Shown: positions 30,119 to 44,070, counted from the stretch's first letter. The stretch: 64,000 bases of DNA from Pseudomonas sp. (GCF_030684895.1 NZ_JAUXXP010000038.1:51986-115985); one strand, 5' to 3'. The notes: generated by a model from the letters alone, not told the origin. Program-made: numbers and translations.

Positions 30119-30838
30119 CTAGAAGCGGAACACTTCGCCTTCACCACGCATCGGCTCAACCACCGGAATACGCGGCGGCGCGGGCGGCGCCGGCTTTATC
30201 GGCGCAGGTTTACGCACCGGTGCCGGCGCGACGACTGGCGGCACTTGTGTGCCGTGGGTTTCGATGGCGACGGCCAGCTGCTCGATCAGCTGCTGCAGCA
30301 CCAGGCTCTGCGCCCGCACCTGATCGACGATGGTGCCGCTATGGGCCTCTTCCAGCCTGACCAGACGCCCATCGAGCAACTTGCCATCGACCCCGGCCAG
30401 GCGCCACTGCGCGTCCAGCACGGCGGGACGCTGTGGGCCAGAGTCCAGTCGAGTAATCGACAAGCCCAAACGGACCTGCGGCACAAATCCGGCGGCGCCA
30501 GGCGCCAGTACCAGGCGCTGGCTGTCCAGGCGCGAGGCCAGTTGGCGCAACAGCTGCTGATCGATATCGGCGGCCAGGCTGCCGGCCCAGCGCGCATCCT
30601 CAGCGGCGGTCAGGCTGCCGTCAGCCTGACGTTGCAACAGCGCGTCACGCTGCAGGTAATCAGCCACCGCTACCGGCCCGAGCAGCACGGCAATGCCTTG
30701 CTCGGCTACGGGAACGCGAATATCGCCGCTGTCGAGCTGGTACAGCGGCGCTTGCTGATAGCGCATACAACCCGCCAGCCCAAGCACGCCGGTCAGCAGC
30801 AAAATTCCGGGAAAACGCAGTGCAGTCATCTTACTCAT
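30119..30838 (-). CDS. PqiC-type ABC transport auxiliary lipoprotein
   Basis: The 239-residue product has a lipoprotein signal with lipobox LAGC at about residue 24, so it is likely anchored in the outer membrane. The mature part fits the ABC-type transport auxiliary lipoprotein family (PqiC/DUF330): it opens YQLDSGDIRVP and contains LLGPVAVADYLQRDALLQR. The last ~40 residues are Pro/Ala-rich. Members usually serve PqiAB- or MlaD-type phospholipid transporters, but no partner genes lie next to this one. The start could also be the ATG three codons downstream (30829). Confidence 0.8.
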   Translation of the reverse strand: MSKMTALRFPGILLLTGVLGLAGCMRYQQAPLYQLDSGDIRVPVAEQGIAVLLGPVAVADYLQRDALLQRQADGSLTAAEDARWAGSLAADIDQQLLRQLASRLDSQRLVLAPGAAGFVPQVRLGLSITRLDSGPQRPAVLDAQWRLAGVDGKLLDGRLVRLEEAHSGTIVDQVRAQSLVLQQLIEQLAVAIETHGTQVPPVVAPAPVRKPAPIKPAPPAPPRIPVVEPMRGEGEVFRF

Positions 30839-30879
30839 CCAGCCGGCCAGTCTGCCGGCGTGCATACACATTAGGTGCC

Positions 30880-30903
30880 GGCGGGTCGCTTGCGTGACCC
30901 GCC
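30880..30903. terminator. hairpin downstream of parC
   Basis: GGCGGGTC and GACCCGCC form a perfect 8-bp stem between the parC stop (30957) and the lipoprotein gene start. No T-run follows on the minus strand, so terminator function is uncertain. Confidence 0.35.
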
Positions 30904-30956
30904 TTACGGCCGCGTATCATCCTTGAAAGCCGCTCGCGACTCCAGCGCAGTACTCG

Positions 30957-33215
30957 CTAGCCCTGAACCTCGACCAGCAGGCTGTCGACGCGCTGGAAGC
31001 CGCGCGGCAGCTTGTTGCCACGCCGCCCGCGCTCACCTTTGTAGTGCTCCAGATCATCGGCTTTCAGCGACAGGGTACGCTTGCCGGCCTGCAATACCAG
31101 GGTGCTGCCTGCCGGCAACACGGCCAGATCGGTGAGGTATTCCTCACGCGACGCGACCCGCTCACCCGGGATGCCGATAATCTTGTTGCCCTTGCCTTTA
31201 CCCAGTTGCGGTAAATCGCGCACGGGGAACAGCAGCAAACGGCCTTCGGTGGTCACTGCCGCCAGCCAATCCTCTTCACGATTAGCCAACGGTTTCGGCG
31301 GCACTACCAGGGCACCGGCAGGCAGGCTAAGCAGCGCCTTGCCGGCCTTATTCTTGGCCTGCAGGTCTTCGCCTTTGACCACAAAACCGTAGCCGGCATC
31401 GGAGGCGATCACATACAGCGCATTGTCATCCGGCAGTAGCACGCACTCGAAGGTCGCCCCCGGCGGTGGCGTCAGGCGGCCGGTCAACGGCTCGCCCTGG
31501 CCACGGGCCGATGGCAGCGAATGCGCCGCCAGCGAGTAGCTGCGCCCAGTGGAGTCGATAAACACCGCGTACTGGTTAGAGCGACCTGGCGCGGCAGTCT
31601 TGAAACCATCACCGGCTTTGTACGACAGGCCAGTGGCGTCGATATCGTGGCCCTTGGCGCAGCGCACCCAGCCTTTTTCCGAGATCACCACGGTGACCGG
31701 CTCGGTCGGCATCAATTCGGTTTCGCTGAGTGCTTTGGCTTCGGCGCGAGCGACGATGGGCGAACGACGGTCATCGCCATATTTCTCGGCGTCGGCCAAA
31801 ATTTCCTGGCGCACCAGCTTCTTCAGCTTGGTTTCACTGCCCAACAAGGCCAGCAGCTTGTCGCGCTCCTTGGCCAGTTCTTCCTGCTCGCCACGGATCT
31901 GCATTTCCTCAAGCCGCGCGAGCTGGCGCAGGCGGGTCTCAAGGATGTACTCGGCCTGAACCTCGGTAAGGCCAAAGCGCTCCATCAGCACCGGCTTGGG
32001 CGAGTCCTCGGTGCGGATGATGCGGATCACTTCGTCGAGGTTGAGGAAGGCAATCAAGCGGCCTTCCAACAGGTGCAGGCGATGCTCAACCTTGTCCAAA
32101 CGGAACTGCAGGCGACGGCGTACGGTGCCGACGCGGTACTGCAGCCACTCGGTGAGCAGGGTGCGCAGGTCTTTTACCGACGGTTTGCCGTCCAGACCGA
32201 TCACGTTGCTGTTGACCCGGTAGCTGGACTCCAGCTCGGTGGTGGCGAACAGGTGCTGCATCAGCTCATCGGCATCCACGCGGTTGGAGCGCGGGATAAT
32301 CACGATGCGGCACGGGTGCTCGTGGTCCGACTCGTCGCGCAGGTCGGCGACCATCGGCAGCTTCTTGGCCTGCATTTGCGCGGCGATCTGCTCCAGTACC
32401 TTGGCCCCGGAGACCTGATGCGGCAGCGACGTCACCACCACATCGCCGTCCTCGACGCGGTACACGGCGCGCATACGCACCGAGCCTTTGCCGGTTTCGT
32501 AGATCTTCAGCAGGTCGCTGCGCGGGGTGATGATTTCCGCTTCGGTCGGGTAATCCGGGCCGAGAATATGCTCGCAAAGCTGCTCGACCGTGGCATTCGG
32601 CTCGTCCAGCAGGCGAATGCAGGCCGACGCGACCTCGCGCAGGTTATGTGGCGGCACATCGGTGGCCATGCCCACGGCGATACCGGTGGTGCCGTTGAGC
32701 AGAATATTTGGCAGGCGCGCTGGCAGGGTCGCCGGCTCGTTCATGGTGCCGTCGAAGTTCGGCACCCAGTCCACGGTGCCCTGGCCCAATTCGGTCAGCA
32801 GCACCTCGGAATAACGCGACAGACGCGCCTCGGTGTAACGCATGGCGGCAAAGGATTTGGGATCATCCGGCGCACCCCAGTTGCCCTGGCCGTCGACCAG
32901 GGTGTAGCGGTAGCTGAACGGCTGCGCCATCAGCACCATGGCTTCGTAGCAAGCGCTGTCGCCGTGCGGGTGAAACTTGCCGAGCACGTCACCAACGGTA
33001 CGCGCCGACTTCTTGTGCTTGGAGTCGGCGTCCAGGCCCAGCTCGCTCATGGCGTAGACAATGCGCCGCTGCACCGGCTTCAAGCCGTCGCCTATATGCG
33101 GCAGCGCGCGGTCCATGATCACGTACATGGAGTAATTGAGGTAAGCCTGCTCGGTGAAATCGGCAAGGGAACGGCGTTCAACACCGTCCAGGCTCAAATC
33201 GAGGGATTCGCTCAT
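30957..33215 (-). CDS. parC: DNA topoisomerase IV subunit A
   Basis: ParC cuts and rejoins DNA to unlink daughter chromosomes. The 752-residue product has the winged-helix and tower regions and the active-site Tyr127 in [13 protein letters not shown]-terminal beta-pinwheel follows (about 500-750). The quinolone-resistance region reads [10 protein letters not shown] with Ser87 and Glu91 (E. coli positions 80 and 84), the drug-sensitive type. It ends a group in which parE, a secreted protein gene, a protease gene and parC are read in turn, 7 bases after the protease gene. Confidence 0.98.
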   Translation of the reverse strand: MSESLDLSLDGVERRSLADFTEQAYLNYSMYVIMDRALPHIGDGLKPVQRRIVYAMSELGLDADSKHKKSARTVGDVLGKFHPHGDSACYEAMVLMAQPFSYRYTLVDGQGNWGAPDDPKSFAAMRYTEARLSRYSEVLLTELGQGTVDWVPNFDGTMNEPATLPARLPNILLNGTTGIAVGMATDVPPHNLREVASACIRLLDEPNATVEQLCEHILGPDYPTEAEIITPRSDLLKIYETGKGSVRMRAVYRVEDGDVVVTSLPHQVSGAKVLEQIAAQMQAKKLPMVADLRDESDHEHPCRIVIIPRSNRVDADELMQHLFATTELESSYRVNSNVIGLDGKPSVKDLRTLLTEWLQYRVGTVRRRLQFRLDKVEHRLHLLEGRLIAFLNLDEVIRIIRTEDSPKPVLMERFGLTEVQAEYILETRLRQLARLEEMQIRGEQEELAKERDKLLALLGSETKLKKLVRQEILADAEKYGDDRRSPIVARAEAKALSETELMPTEPVTVVISEKGWVRCAKGHDIDATGLSYKAGDGFKTAAPGRSNQYAVFIDSTGRSYSLAAHSLPSARGQGEPLTGRLTPPPGATFECVLLPDDNALYVIASDAGYGFVVKGEDLQAKNKAGKALLSLPAGALVVPPKPLANREEDWLAAVTTEGRLLLFPVRDLPQLGKGKGNKIIGIPGERVASREEYLTDLAVLPAGSTLVLQAGKRTLSLKADDLEHYKGERGRRGNKLPRGFQRVDSLLVEVQG

Positions 33216-33222
33216 GCGTGCC

Positions 33223-33747
33223 TCATTGCAAAGTGGATTGGCGCAGCATCAAGGTGCCGCCGCGCTGGGTAAATTCGAGTTGTTTCAGGGCACTCATGCC
33301 CAGCAATACGTCATCGCCGCCCATGCCGGGGGCGATCAAAGCCTCTACGTCGGTCAGCACGATATCGCCCAGCTGCAAGCGCTCAAGCCGCGTACGGTGC
33401 GCCGTGGCGCGGCCATTGGCAGTGCTGATGGTAATTGCCGCGCCAGCCTGCAAACCCAGGCGCTGCGCCACCTCGGTCGGCACCGCAACCTGCGTCGCCC
33501 CGGTATCGAGAAGGAAGGTCACCTCCTCGCCGTTAATCTTGCCGCCGGCCATGTAGTGGCCCTGGCGGCTGCTGGCCAGGTGCACCTCGACATAGCCGCT
33601 GCCATGCAGCGACTCAGGCGCGCGATTGGGGTTGCGCTGGGCATCTTCCCAGTCGCCGAAAAACTTGGTCGCCAGCAGCAAAGCAGCACCCCAGGCCAGC
33701 ACCAGCATCACCCGCCCGGCACGTTTGCCCGCAGGCTGCTCGCTCAC
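33223..33747 (-). CDS. membrane-anchored retropepsin-like aspartic protease
   Basis: The 174-residue product has one N-terminal membrane helix (about 12-30). A single retropepsin-type domain follows with the active motif LLDTGAT (Asp81) and a downstream LLGMSAL segment of the flap/psi fold. It belongs to the clan AA protease family TIGR02281, whose members would act as dimers in the periplasm; substrates are not known. The GTG start at 33747 overlaps the preceding stop (GTGA), so it is translationally coupled to the secreted protein gene. Confidence 0.88.
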   Translation of the reverse strand: MSEQPAGKRAGRVMLVLAWGAALLLATKFFGDWEDAQRNPNRAPESLHGSGYVEVHLASSRQGHYMAGGKINGEEVTFLLDTGATQVAVPTEVAQRLGLQAGAAITISTANGRATAHRTRLERLQLGDIVLTDVEALIAPGMGGDDVLLGMSALKQLEFTQRGGTLMLRQSTLQ

Positions 33748-34726
33748 GGCTTGCTACCCCAGCCGCCTTGGGGTGCGGCAAAGCGCCAGATAATCGGCCG
33801 CGATTCACCGTCAGCGCGGCTGAAACGGCCGTTATCGACACCCACCCAGGCACCGGCCTGGTCCACCCACAGCGCCTCGGCCAGGCCATAGGACGGCGGG
33901 TAGAGGCGTTCAGGGGTCAGCGCTTCACCGGCAAACGACCAGCACTGTTCGACCTGACCATTACTCAGGCTGCGCCGACAGATGCGGTGCGCCTGGCGCT
34001 CAAGGGTGAACAGCTTTTCGTTATGGAAGGCCAGTCCGGAGAAGTCCCGTGGCTGCTCTTTCGCGCCCAGCTGCTCGGGCGCGGGCTCGGTGCCCGCCTC
34101 ACTGAACAGCACGCAGCCACCGGTACAACGCCAGACGCTGCGCTGCTTATGCACCACCAGCAAGCCGCGACGCATGCGCTCGGCCGCCAGATACAAACGC
34201 TCGCCCGCCGGATCGACGGCAATTCCCTCAAACAGCGAGTTGTAGTGCAACAACATGCCACTGGCGCGCGCCTGGCGGATCAGCCCCTGGGGCAGCTTGA
34301 GCCAATTAGGCTCACCCACGACCGGCAACTGCAGCACGGCCGCCTTGGCCTCGCTGACCAGGTAACGGTTACCGGCAGCGTCACAGCTGATGCCCTCGAA
34401 ATCCAACTCACCACCGCGCACCAGCCCGGCGACCCAGCTGCGCATGCGCAAGCCCCAAGGCAAGCGCGTATCCGGGGCGGGGGGAGCAACAAAGGTCTCG
34501 GCACTGGCCTGCCACTGCGCCTCATCCGACGTCAGGCGATACAGCTGCTGATCATCGCGATCAGAAACCGCCCACAGCGCGTTATCGCACCAGGCCAACC
34601 CGGACAAATTACCGCTGCTGATGCCGCTAACCGGTTGTTCATTGAGCAGCTTCAGCTCCTCCAGCGCCGTCGCGCTCGCCAACAAGGGTGAGCAGACTAG
34701 TAGGCAGACAGCCAACAACCGCTGCA

Positions 34727-34727
<1 letters not shown>
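33744..34727 (-). CDS. secreted beta-propeller protein, esterase-like activity of phytase family
   Basis: The 327-residue product has a signal peptide (MQRLLAVCLLVCSPLLASA) and repeated blade-like segments such as SGLAWCDNALWAVSD, LDFEGISC, FEGIAVDPAGERLYLAAE and FSGLAFHNEKLFTLER. These match the phytase-like propeller family. A phosphate- or ester-related substrate is implied by the family name only. Its ATG overlaps the parE stop by one base (TGATG), and it is coupled in turn to the protease gene. Confidence 0.8.
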
Positions 34728-36646
<1,919 letters not shown>

Positions 36647-37258
36647 TCAATTGAAAACGGAAAAGTCGATATCCTGCCACAGCTGGCGTGGAATACCGGC
36701 GAAAGCGAAAAGCATCGGCAGGCGCTCGGCAAAACCCTGAAAGCCGTGATCGCCACCGGCCTGGATACGCAGCGCGCAGGCGCGGTAATAGTGCTGGGCA
36801 TCGCGATAATCGAGGGTTTCGTCGGCGGTCTGCAGCCACACCTGATAGCGCGCCGGGTCTTGCAGCACCGCTACATCCAACTCGGCCAGGGCGGTTACAT
36901 GGTCGGTCGTCAGCTCCCAGGTCTCATCGCTGTAATAGTTCTTCTGCGGGCCCAGGTAACCATCGAAACGCAGGTGCGGGCGCACGGCGGGATTGATCAG
37001 CAGCGCCGGCAACCCATGGCGTTCGGCCAAGTGGGTCGCATAGTAGCCGCCCAGCGAGCTGCCAACCAGCACGGGCCGACCAAGCTCGGCTATCAGCGCT
37101 TCGAGCTGGGCAATTGCTTGGCGTGGATGGTGATGCAAGGCTGGCACCCGTAGCTGCGCGACCAGGCCCAGCTGCGCCATGGCGCGCTGCAACTGGCTGG
37201 CCTTGAGCGATGCCGGCGAGCTGTTGAGCCCGTGAATATAGAGAATGGATGCGGTCAT
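36647..37258 (-). CDS. yqiA: YqiA-type esterase (alpha/beta hydrolase)
   Basis: The 203-residue alpha/beta hydrolase has the oxyanion segment YIHGLNSSP, the nucleophile elbow GSSLGG with Ser68, and a late His in GGDHGFQGF. E. coli YqiA is an esterase of the same size, also encoded immediately upstream of parE and beside cpdA. The natural substrate is not known. Confidence 0.92.
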   Translation of the reverse strand: MTASILYIHGLNSSPASLKASQLQRAMAQLGLVAQLRVPALHHHPRQAIAQLEALIAELGRPVLVGSSLGGYYATHLAERHGLPALLINPAVRPHLRFDGYLGPQKNYYSDETWELTTDHVTALAELDVAVLQDPARYQVWLQTADETLDYRDAQHYYRACALRIQAGGDHGFQGFAERLPMLFAFAGIPRQLWQDIDFSVFN

Positions 37259-37312
37259 GGGCGGGAGGCTAACCGGTTGCGGCGACCGGCTGCAACCGGT
37301 TAGCCGAGCGGC

Positions 37313-38134
37313 TTAATAGCCTTTGATGGTGTAATCGATTTCGAACTTGATGCCAGTCACCCGCGACACTGCGGTTTCCAGGCGGCCGTCATCGAACAAA
37401 CGCAGCCAGCGATAGCCCGGCGCGGTTTTATCGACCTGAAACTCCTCGCTGCCCGGGGCGAACTGCACGCAGGTCGAGGGTGACGCCAGTAGACGAATCG
37501 GGCCGCGCTGCTGATCGAGTTCCTGATGGATATGCCCCCAGAGCACCGCACGCACCTGACTGAAACGCTCGAGCACGGCAAACAGGGCATCCGGGTTGCG
37601 CAGACCGATGGGCTCCATCCATTTGCAACCGATGGACACCGGGTGGTGATGCAGGCAGATCAGGTGATGACGATCCGGCGCTTCGCTGAGCGCCCGTTCC
37701 AGCAGGGCAAGCTGCTGATCGTTGAGGTAACCGGGAACGGCACCGGGGATCGAAGAGTCGAGCAGGGTCACGCGCCAGTTGCCCAGGTCGATCACCGGCT
37801 CCAGCAGGTCACTGCCAACACAGGCTGCCTGCATAGCAGGTACTTCATCGTGGTTACCGGGGAACCAGCGTGCGGGCGCGGGGATGACAGCGGTCATCTC
37901 GCGAAAACGCTGGTAGGACTCGGCACTGCCATCCTGCGAGAGGTCGCCACTGGCCAGGATCAGGTCAATCTGCGGTTGCTCCTGCAGCACGCGCTCGATC
38001 ACCCGCTGCAAGCTGTCTTGGGTATCCATGCCCAATAGCTTGCCTGCCCCGTCGGCAAACAGGTGACTGTCGGATAACTGCACAAGCAGTACCGAGCGAT
38101 CAACAGCAGTGGTTTTAGTCGGCGCGCCCGGCAA
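37313..38134 (-). CDS. cpdA: 3',5'-cyclic-AMP phosphodiesterase
   Basis: CpdA hydrolyses cAMP and so limits Vfr/CRP signalling. The 273-residue product is a metallophosphoesterase with the metal motifs LSDSHLF, GDLSQDG, GNHDE, LHHHP and GHIH. No ATG precedes the conserved part. The TTG at 38134 is chosen because AAGGAG lies 6 bases upstream and similarity begins ~12 residues later. The longer frame upstream has no support. cpdA lies 54 bases upstream of yqiA and ~170 bases after the DUF1249 gene. Confidence 0.93.
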   Translation of the reverse strand: MPGAPTKTTAVDRSVLLVQLSDSHLFADGAGKLLGMDTQDSLQRVIERVLQEQPQIDLILASGDLSQDGSAESYQRFREMTAVIPAPARWFPGNHDEVPAMQAACVGSDLLEPVIDLGNWRVTLLDSSIPGAVPGYLNDQQLALLERALSEAPDRHHLICLHHHPVSIGCKWMEPIGLRNPDALFAVLERFSQVRAVLWGHIHQELDQQRGPIRLLASPSTCVQFAPGSEEFQVDKTAPGYRWLRLFDDGRLETAVSRVTGIKFEIDYTIKGY

Positions 38135-38307
38135 GACCTTCTCCTTGAGCGGAATGCGTGAATTATGCTGGCTAGCCCTGCGGGCGGTAAACCCGCGAAA
38201 GGGGAATAGATCACAGAACGCCCGCTGTAAATCCAACGCCCACCCTAAGGCTAGCGCGTATCGGAATAATGCGCCTGCGACTGATTATCGGCAGAACGTG
38301 GAAAAAC

Positions 38308-38760
38308 CTAACGCACCGGAGCCAGTTCGTGGCCGCAAGCCAGGCAGTGGCTCAGCCACTCGCCGAGAAACAGATTGAGCTGGGTCTTTTCATCCGGCTG
38401 GTGCATGGCCGCATTCGGGTAAGGATAAATACCGTGGAAGCGCCGCGCACTCTGCGTGCCGACCACCTCGGCCATGCGCGCATCGTGATAGACCCGCACC
38501 TCCAGACGCGGCACCGGCAGCCAGGACAGGCTGTGTTCCTGGCGCACCTCGATGGTCGAGGTATAAGGGCAGGTTTCCAGCACCTCCAGGGCCAACACCC
38601 CGAGCAGGTGCTCGCCCTGACTGAGGGCCACACGGCGAATCTGCTGCCGGGCCTCACCGCGCATGTCCGGCAGCAACTGCAGCAGACGCACGTAGTTGAG
38701 TTCGCAAGCGGTCTGCAGCTCGACCAGGTCGACCCGATAGCGCTCGCGCAACAGGTTCAC
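38308..38760 (-). CDS. yqiB: YqiB-type DUF1249 protein
   Basis: The 150-residue soluble protein belongs to the DUF1249 family, which is encoded between nudF and cpdA in many gammaproteobacteria. It has the family segments ELNYVRLLQLLPDM, LEVRVYHDARMAEV and PYPNAAMHQPDEKTQLN. The GTG at 38760 overlaps the nudF stop (GTGA), which sets the start and implies coupling. Its function is unknown. Confidence 0.85.
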   Translation of the reverse strand: MNLLRERYRVDLVELQTACELNYVRLLQLLPDMRGEARQQIRRVALSQGEHLLGVLALEVLETCPYTSTIEVRQEHSLSWLPVPRLEVRVYHDARMAEVVGTQSARRFHGIYPYPNAAMHQPDEKTQLNLFLGEWLSHCLACGHELAPVR

Positions 38761-39356
38761 GACCACAGCCCCCGTACTTCGGCGCGGTTCAGCGCCAGCC
38801 ACTGCAGAGCGATGATGCTCGCGGCATTGTCGATACGCCCATCTTTCAGCGCATCCAGGGCATCTTCCAGCGGCCAGACGTGCACGCGAATGTCCTCGCC
38901 CTCTTCCGCCAGACCATGCACACCGCCGGCACCTTCACTGTCGCAACGACCGACAAACAGGTGCACACGTTCATCCGAGCCGCCGGGTGACGGGTAGTAC
39001 TGGGTAATCGGCCACAAGGAGGTCAACGGCAGATTGGCTTCCTCCATCGCCTCACGGCGGGCGACTTCCTCCGGCTGCTCATCTTTGTCGATCAATCCAG
39101 CGACCAGCTCCAGCAGCCAGGGATTAGCGCTTTTCTCCAGCGCGCCAACACGGAACTGCTCGATCAGCACCACACAATCGCGCTGCGGGTCATAGGGCAG
39201 CACGCACACCGCATCGTGGCGCACGAACAATTCGCGACTCAGCTCCGGGCCCATGCCACCGGCAAACTGGCGATGGCGCAAACGCAGCCGATCGAGTTTG
39301 TAGAAGCCGCTAAAGCAGGCCTCGCGCTCGATCACTTCGACATCTTCTCGTTGCAT
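38757..39356 (-). CDS. nudF: ADP-ribose pyrophosphatase
   Basis: NudF splits ADP-ribose into AMP and ribose 5-phosphate. The 199-residue product has the Nudix box from the Gly in VAGLIDK through the acidic cluster REAMEEA, plus the preceding PWLLELVAG and following YYPSPGGSDE segments of the ADP-ribose subgroup. The start is ATG at 39356. It heads the group nudF-yqiB-cpdA-yqiA-parE. Confidence 0.95.
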   Translation of the reverse strand: MQREDVEVIEREACFSGFYKLDRLRLRHRQFAGGMGPELSRELFVRHDAVCVLPYDPQRDCVVLIEQFRVGALEKSANPWLLELVAGLIDKDEQPEEVARREAMEEANLPLTSLWPITQYYPSPGGSDERVHLFVGRCDSEGAGGVHGLAEEGEDIRVHVWPLEDALDALKDGRIDNAASIIALQWLALNRAEVRGLWS

Positions 39357-39444
39357 AACGCCCCCTGATTAACAGAAACGGGCCCGAAGGCCCGTCCTAG
39401 TTGCATCCTATGCTGCGCCGAAACAGGGCGCAGCAAAAGCTCTA

Positions 39445-41534
<2,090 letters not shown>

Positions 41535-41543
41535 AACGCGGCC

Positions 41544-41573
41544 AGTCTAATCAACCCCAGCCAATAAAACCAA
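41544..41573 (-). promoter_or_regulatory. probable sigma-70 promoter for thiC
   Basis: On the minus strand TTGGTT (41568-41573) and TAGACT (41544-41549) are spaced by 18 bases. Transcription would start just before the riboswitch. The remaining ~190 bases up to the tolC start show no other element I can support. Confidence 0.5.
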
Positions 41574-41760
41574 CTCGGGAGTCAATTTCTTATGACCCAC
41601 GCGTCGGAAAGTGACGAAAGCAGCCACCACAAATAACCCGAAACGCAGAACACGCCATGGATTGTTGCAATCTACACTCATTCAGCCCCAGACAAATCTT
41701 GACCCTCTAGGCAGCGCCCCTATAGCCTTGCCGATTACCGCCAAAATCAGGATCACACCC

Positions 41761-43203
41761 ATGTTGCGCAGACTCTCTCTGGCTCTCGCTGTGGCCGCCG
41801 CGTCCAACGGAATGGCCTGGGCTGCTGAACAAGCCCCGCTGTCTACCAAAACTGACCTGGTCACGGTTTACCAGGAAGCCGCCGCCAACAATGCCGACCT
41901 GGCCGCCGCCCGTGCTGACTATGAAGCACGCAGCGAAGTGGTGCCCCAGGCCCGCGCCGGCCTGCTGCCGAACCTGTCGGCCGGCGCCAACCTGAGCGAC
42001 ACCCGTACCCAGGTCGACTCGCCAGCCAACACCAGCTCGCGCAGCGGCACGGTATACCAGGCCAACCTCAGCCAGCCGCTGTTCCGCGCTGACCGCTGGT
42101 TCCAGCTGCAGGCCGCCAAAGCGAGCAACGAACAAGCCGTACTGGAACTGTCGGCCACCGAGCAGAACCTGATTCTGCAGAGCGCCGAAACCTACTTCGC
42201 GGTACTGCGCGCCCAGGACAACCTGGCATCGACCAAGGCCGAAGAAGCCGCGTTCAAGCGTCAGCTGGATCAAGCCAACGAGCGCTTCGATGTCGGCCTC
42301 TCGGACAAGACCGACGTACTGGAAGCCCAGGCCGGTTTCGACACTGCCCGCGCCAACCGCATCATCGCCCAGAAACAGGTAGAAGACGCCTTCGAGGCCC
42401 TGATCACCCTGACCCACCGCGACTTCGCTGCACTGGAAGGCATCGAACACAGCCTGCCGATCCTCGCGCCGACGCCGAACGACGCCAAGGCCTGGGTTGA
42501 TACCGCCGCCGCGCAGAACCTCAACCTGCAGGCCAGCAACTACGCCGTTGAAGCCGCCGAAGAAACCCTGCGCCAGCGCAAATCCGGCCACGCCCCGACC
42601 CTGGATGCGGTAGCCAGCTACCAGAAAGGCGATAACGACAGCCTCGGCTTCAGCAACAACGCCGCCAGCGTCAATCGCTTCAGCGGTGACGTCGAGCAGC
42701 GCTCGATTGGCCTGCAACTGAATATCCCGCTGTACAGCGGCGGCCTGACCAGCTCTCAGGTGCGCGAGTCCTACCAGCGCCTGAACCAGAGCGAGCAGCT
42801 GCGTGAAAGCCTGCGTCGCCAAGTAGTGCAGAACACCCGCAACCTGCACCGCGCGGTCAACACCGACGTGGAAACCGTGCAGGCGCGCAAGCAGTCGATC
42901 ATCTCCAACCAGAGCGCCCTGGAAGCCACCGAAATCGGCTATCAGGTCGGTACGCGTAATATCGTTGACGTGCTGGATGCCCAGCGCCAGCTGTACAGCT
43001 CAGTGCGCAACTACAACAACGCGCGTTACGACTACATCCTCAACAACCTGCGCTTGAAGCAGGCCGCCGGCACCCTCAGCCCGGACGACCTGGCGGCACT
43101 GGAGCAGTACCTGAAATCCGACTACAACCCGGATAAAGACTTCCTCCCGCCAGACCTGGCCAAAGCCGCCGAAGCCCAGCTGCGTGGCAGCCCGCAGTAC
43201 TGA
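41761..43203 (+). CDS. tolC: TolC-family outer-membrane efflux/secretion channel
   Basis: TolC is the trimeric outer-membrane duct for type I secretion and drug efflux. The 480-residue product has a signal peptide cut near AWA/AEQ. Two internally repeated halves follow, with segments ANNADLAAARADYEARSEVVPQ and FDVGLSDKTDVLEAQAGFD in the first and YQVGTRNIVDVLDAQRQ in the second. The ATG at 41761 gives the signal peptide; the frame extends upstream without similarity. A strong terminator follows. Its position next to thiC matches PA4974. Confidence 0.95.
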   Translation: MLRRLSLALAVAAASNGMAWAAEQAPLSTKTDLVTVYQEAAANNADLAAARADYEARSEVVPQARAGLLPNLSAGANLSDTRTQVDSPANTSSRSGTVYQANLSQPLFRADRWFQLQAAKASNEQAVLELSATEQNLILQSAETYFAVLRAQDNLASTKAEEAAFKRQLDQANERFDVGLSDKTDVLEAQAGFDTARANRIIAQKQVEDAFEALITLTHRDFAALEGIEHSLPILAPTPNDAKAWVDTAAAQNLNLQASNYAVEAAEETLRQRKSGHAPTLDAVASYQKGDNDSLGFSNNAASVNRFSGDVEQRSIGLQLNIPLYSGGLTSSQVRESYQRLNQSEQLRESLRRQVVQNTRNLHRAVNTDVETVQARKQSIISNQSALEATEIGYQVGTRNIVDVLDAQRQLYSSVRNYNNARYDYILNNLRLKQAAGTLSPDDLAALEQYLKSDYNPDKDFLPPDLAKAAEAQLRGSPQY

Positions 43204-43215
43204 GTTGAGCAAAAC

Positions 43216-43248
43216 AAAAAAAGCCCGCTGAAATCAGCGGGCTTTTTT
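43216..43248 (+). terminator. strong intrinsic terminator of tolC
   Basis: AGCCCGCTG and CAGCGGGCT form a 9-bp stem with an AAAT loop, followed by TTTTTT and preceded by AAAAA. It is symmetric, but mainly serves the plus strand. Confidence 0.92.
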
Positions 43249-43291
43249 ATGTACTGTGTACAAATGGCTTTAAAACACTGAACTGAAAACA

Positions 43292-43975
43292 ATGAACGGA
43301 TACCACGTGAGCCGCTTACTTTTTTTATTTTTGGCCCTTGTACCCGCCATAACGTTTGCCGGTAACTGCAAAGTAATTGATGTTAACGATGGCGATACAT
43401 TTACCTGCTTCACCGATGAGAATGAACAAGTGAAAGTGAGGCTGGCAGAGATTGATGCTCCCGAATTAAATCAACCCTACGGCGACCGCGCTAGACAGGC
43501 CTTATACAGCCTGATATCCAGTGAGATGGTGAGGCTGGATGTTCAAGATACAGACAGCTATGGCCGCACAGTGGCTCGGGTTAAACGAGTGGATGGTCTC
43601 GATGTAAACGCTGAGCAGGTTCGCGCAGGAGCCGCTTGGGTTTATCCAAAGCACCTAAAGGACAAGTCACTACTAGTAGTAGAGGCTGAGGCCAAAAATC
43701 GCCAAGTAGGCATATGGGCATTGCCAGCCTCCGACCAAATCCCCCCATGGGAATGGCGTCATTCTGGGCAGACAGATTCAACACCCGACACTCAGCCCGC
43801 GCGCCAGACAACGTTTTCTCAAACGGAATCTTCAGGCGGTAGCTTTAACTGCAGCAAGCTCAAATGGTGCGGCCAAATGAGCTGTGCTGAGGCGCAATAC
43901 CAACTGTCGGTGTGTGGGAACCCAAATATAGATGGTGACAGGGATGGCAGACCTTGCGAAAGGCAGTGCAGGTAA
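43292..43975 (+). CDS. secreted thermonuclease-like protein with excalibur domain
   Basis: The 227-residue product has a signal peptide (MNGYHVSRLLFLFLALVPA), then a staphylococcal-nuclease domain (about 25-145) with DGDTFTC, VRLAEIDAPE and YGRTVARV. After a polar linker a C-terminal excalibur calcium-binding motif ends in DGDRDGRPCE with several cysteines. The nuclease would act outside the cytoplasm on DNA or RNA. Its codons are clearly more AT-rich than those of tolC and waaA. I recall several other genes at this point in P. aeruginosa, so this looks like an acquired insertion. Confidence 0.88.
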   Translation: MNGYHVSRLLFLFLALVPAITFAGNCKVIDVNDGDTFTCFTDENEQVKVRLAEIDAPELNQPYGDRARQALYSLISSEMVRLDVQDTDSYGRTVARVKRVDGLDVNAEQVRAGAAWVYPKHLKDKSLLVVEAEAKNRQVGIWALPASDQIPPWEWRHSGQTDSTPDTQPARQTTFSQTESSGGSFNCSKLKWCGQMSCAEAQYQLSVCGNPNIDGDRDGRPCERQCR

Positions 43976-44024
43976 TGGCTTATCTCATTCTGATACGAAT
44001 GGCATAGACCAACTGAGCCAACGT

Positions 44025-44051
44025 CATGGACTCCCTTGGTAGGAGTCCATG
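44025..44051. terminator. hairpin between the nuclease gene and waaA
   Basis: CATGGACTCC and GGAGTCCATG form a perfect 10-bp stem across CTTGGTA, between two convergent genes. There is no T-run, so it may be a bidirectional Rho-assisted end. Confidence 0.45.
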
Positions 44052-44070
44052 ATTCAACCCAGCATATGAC

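Noticed and set aside
31521..33272. Plus-strand open frame of 583 codons opposite parC
   Set aside because: Shadow of parC with no homologous features and no promoter.
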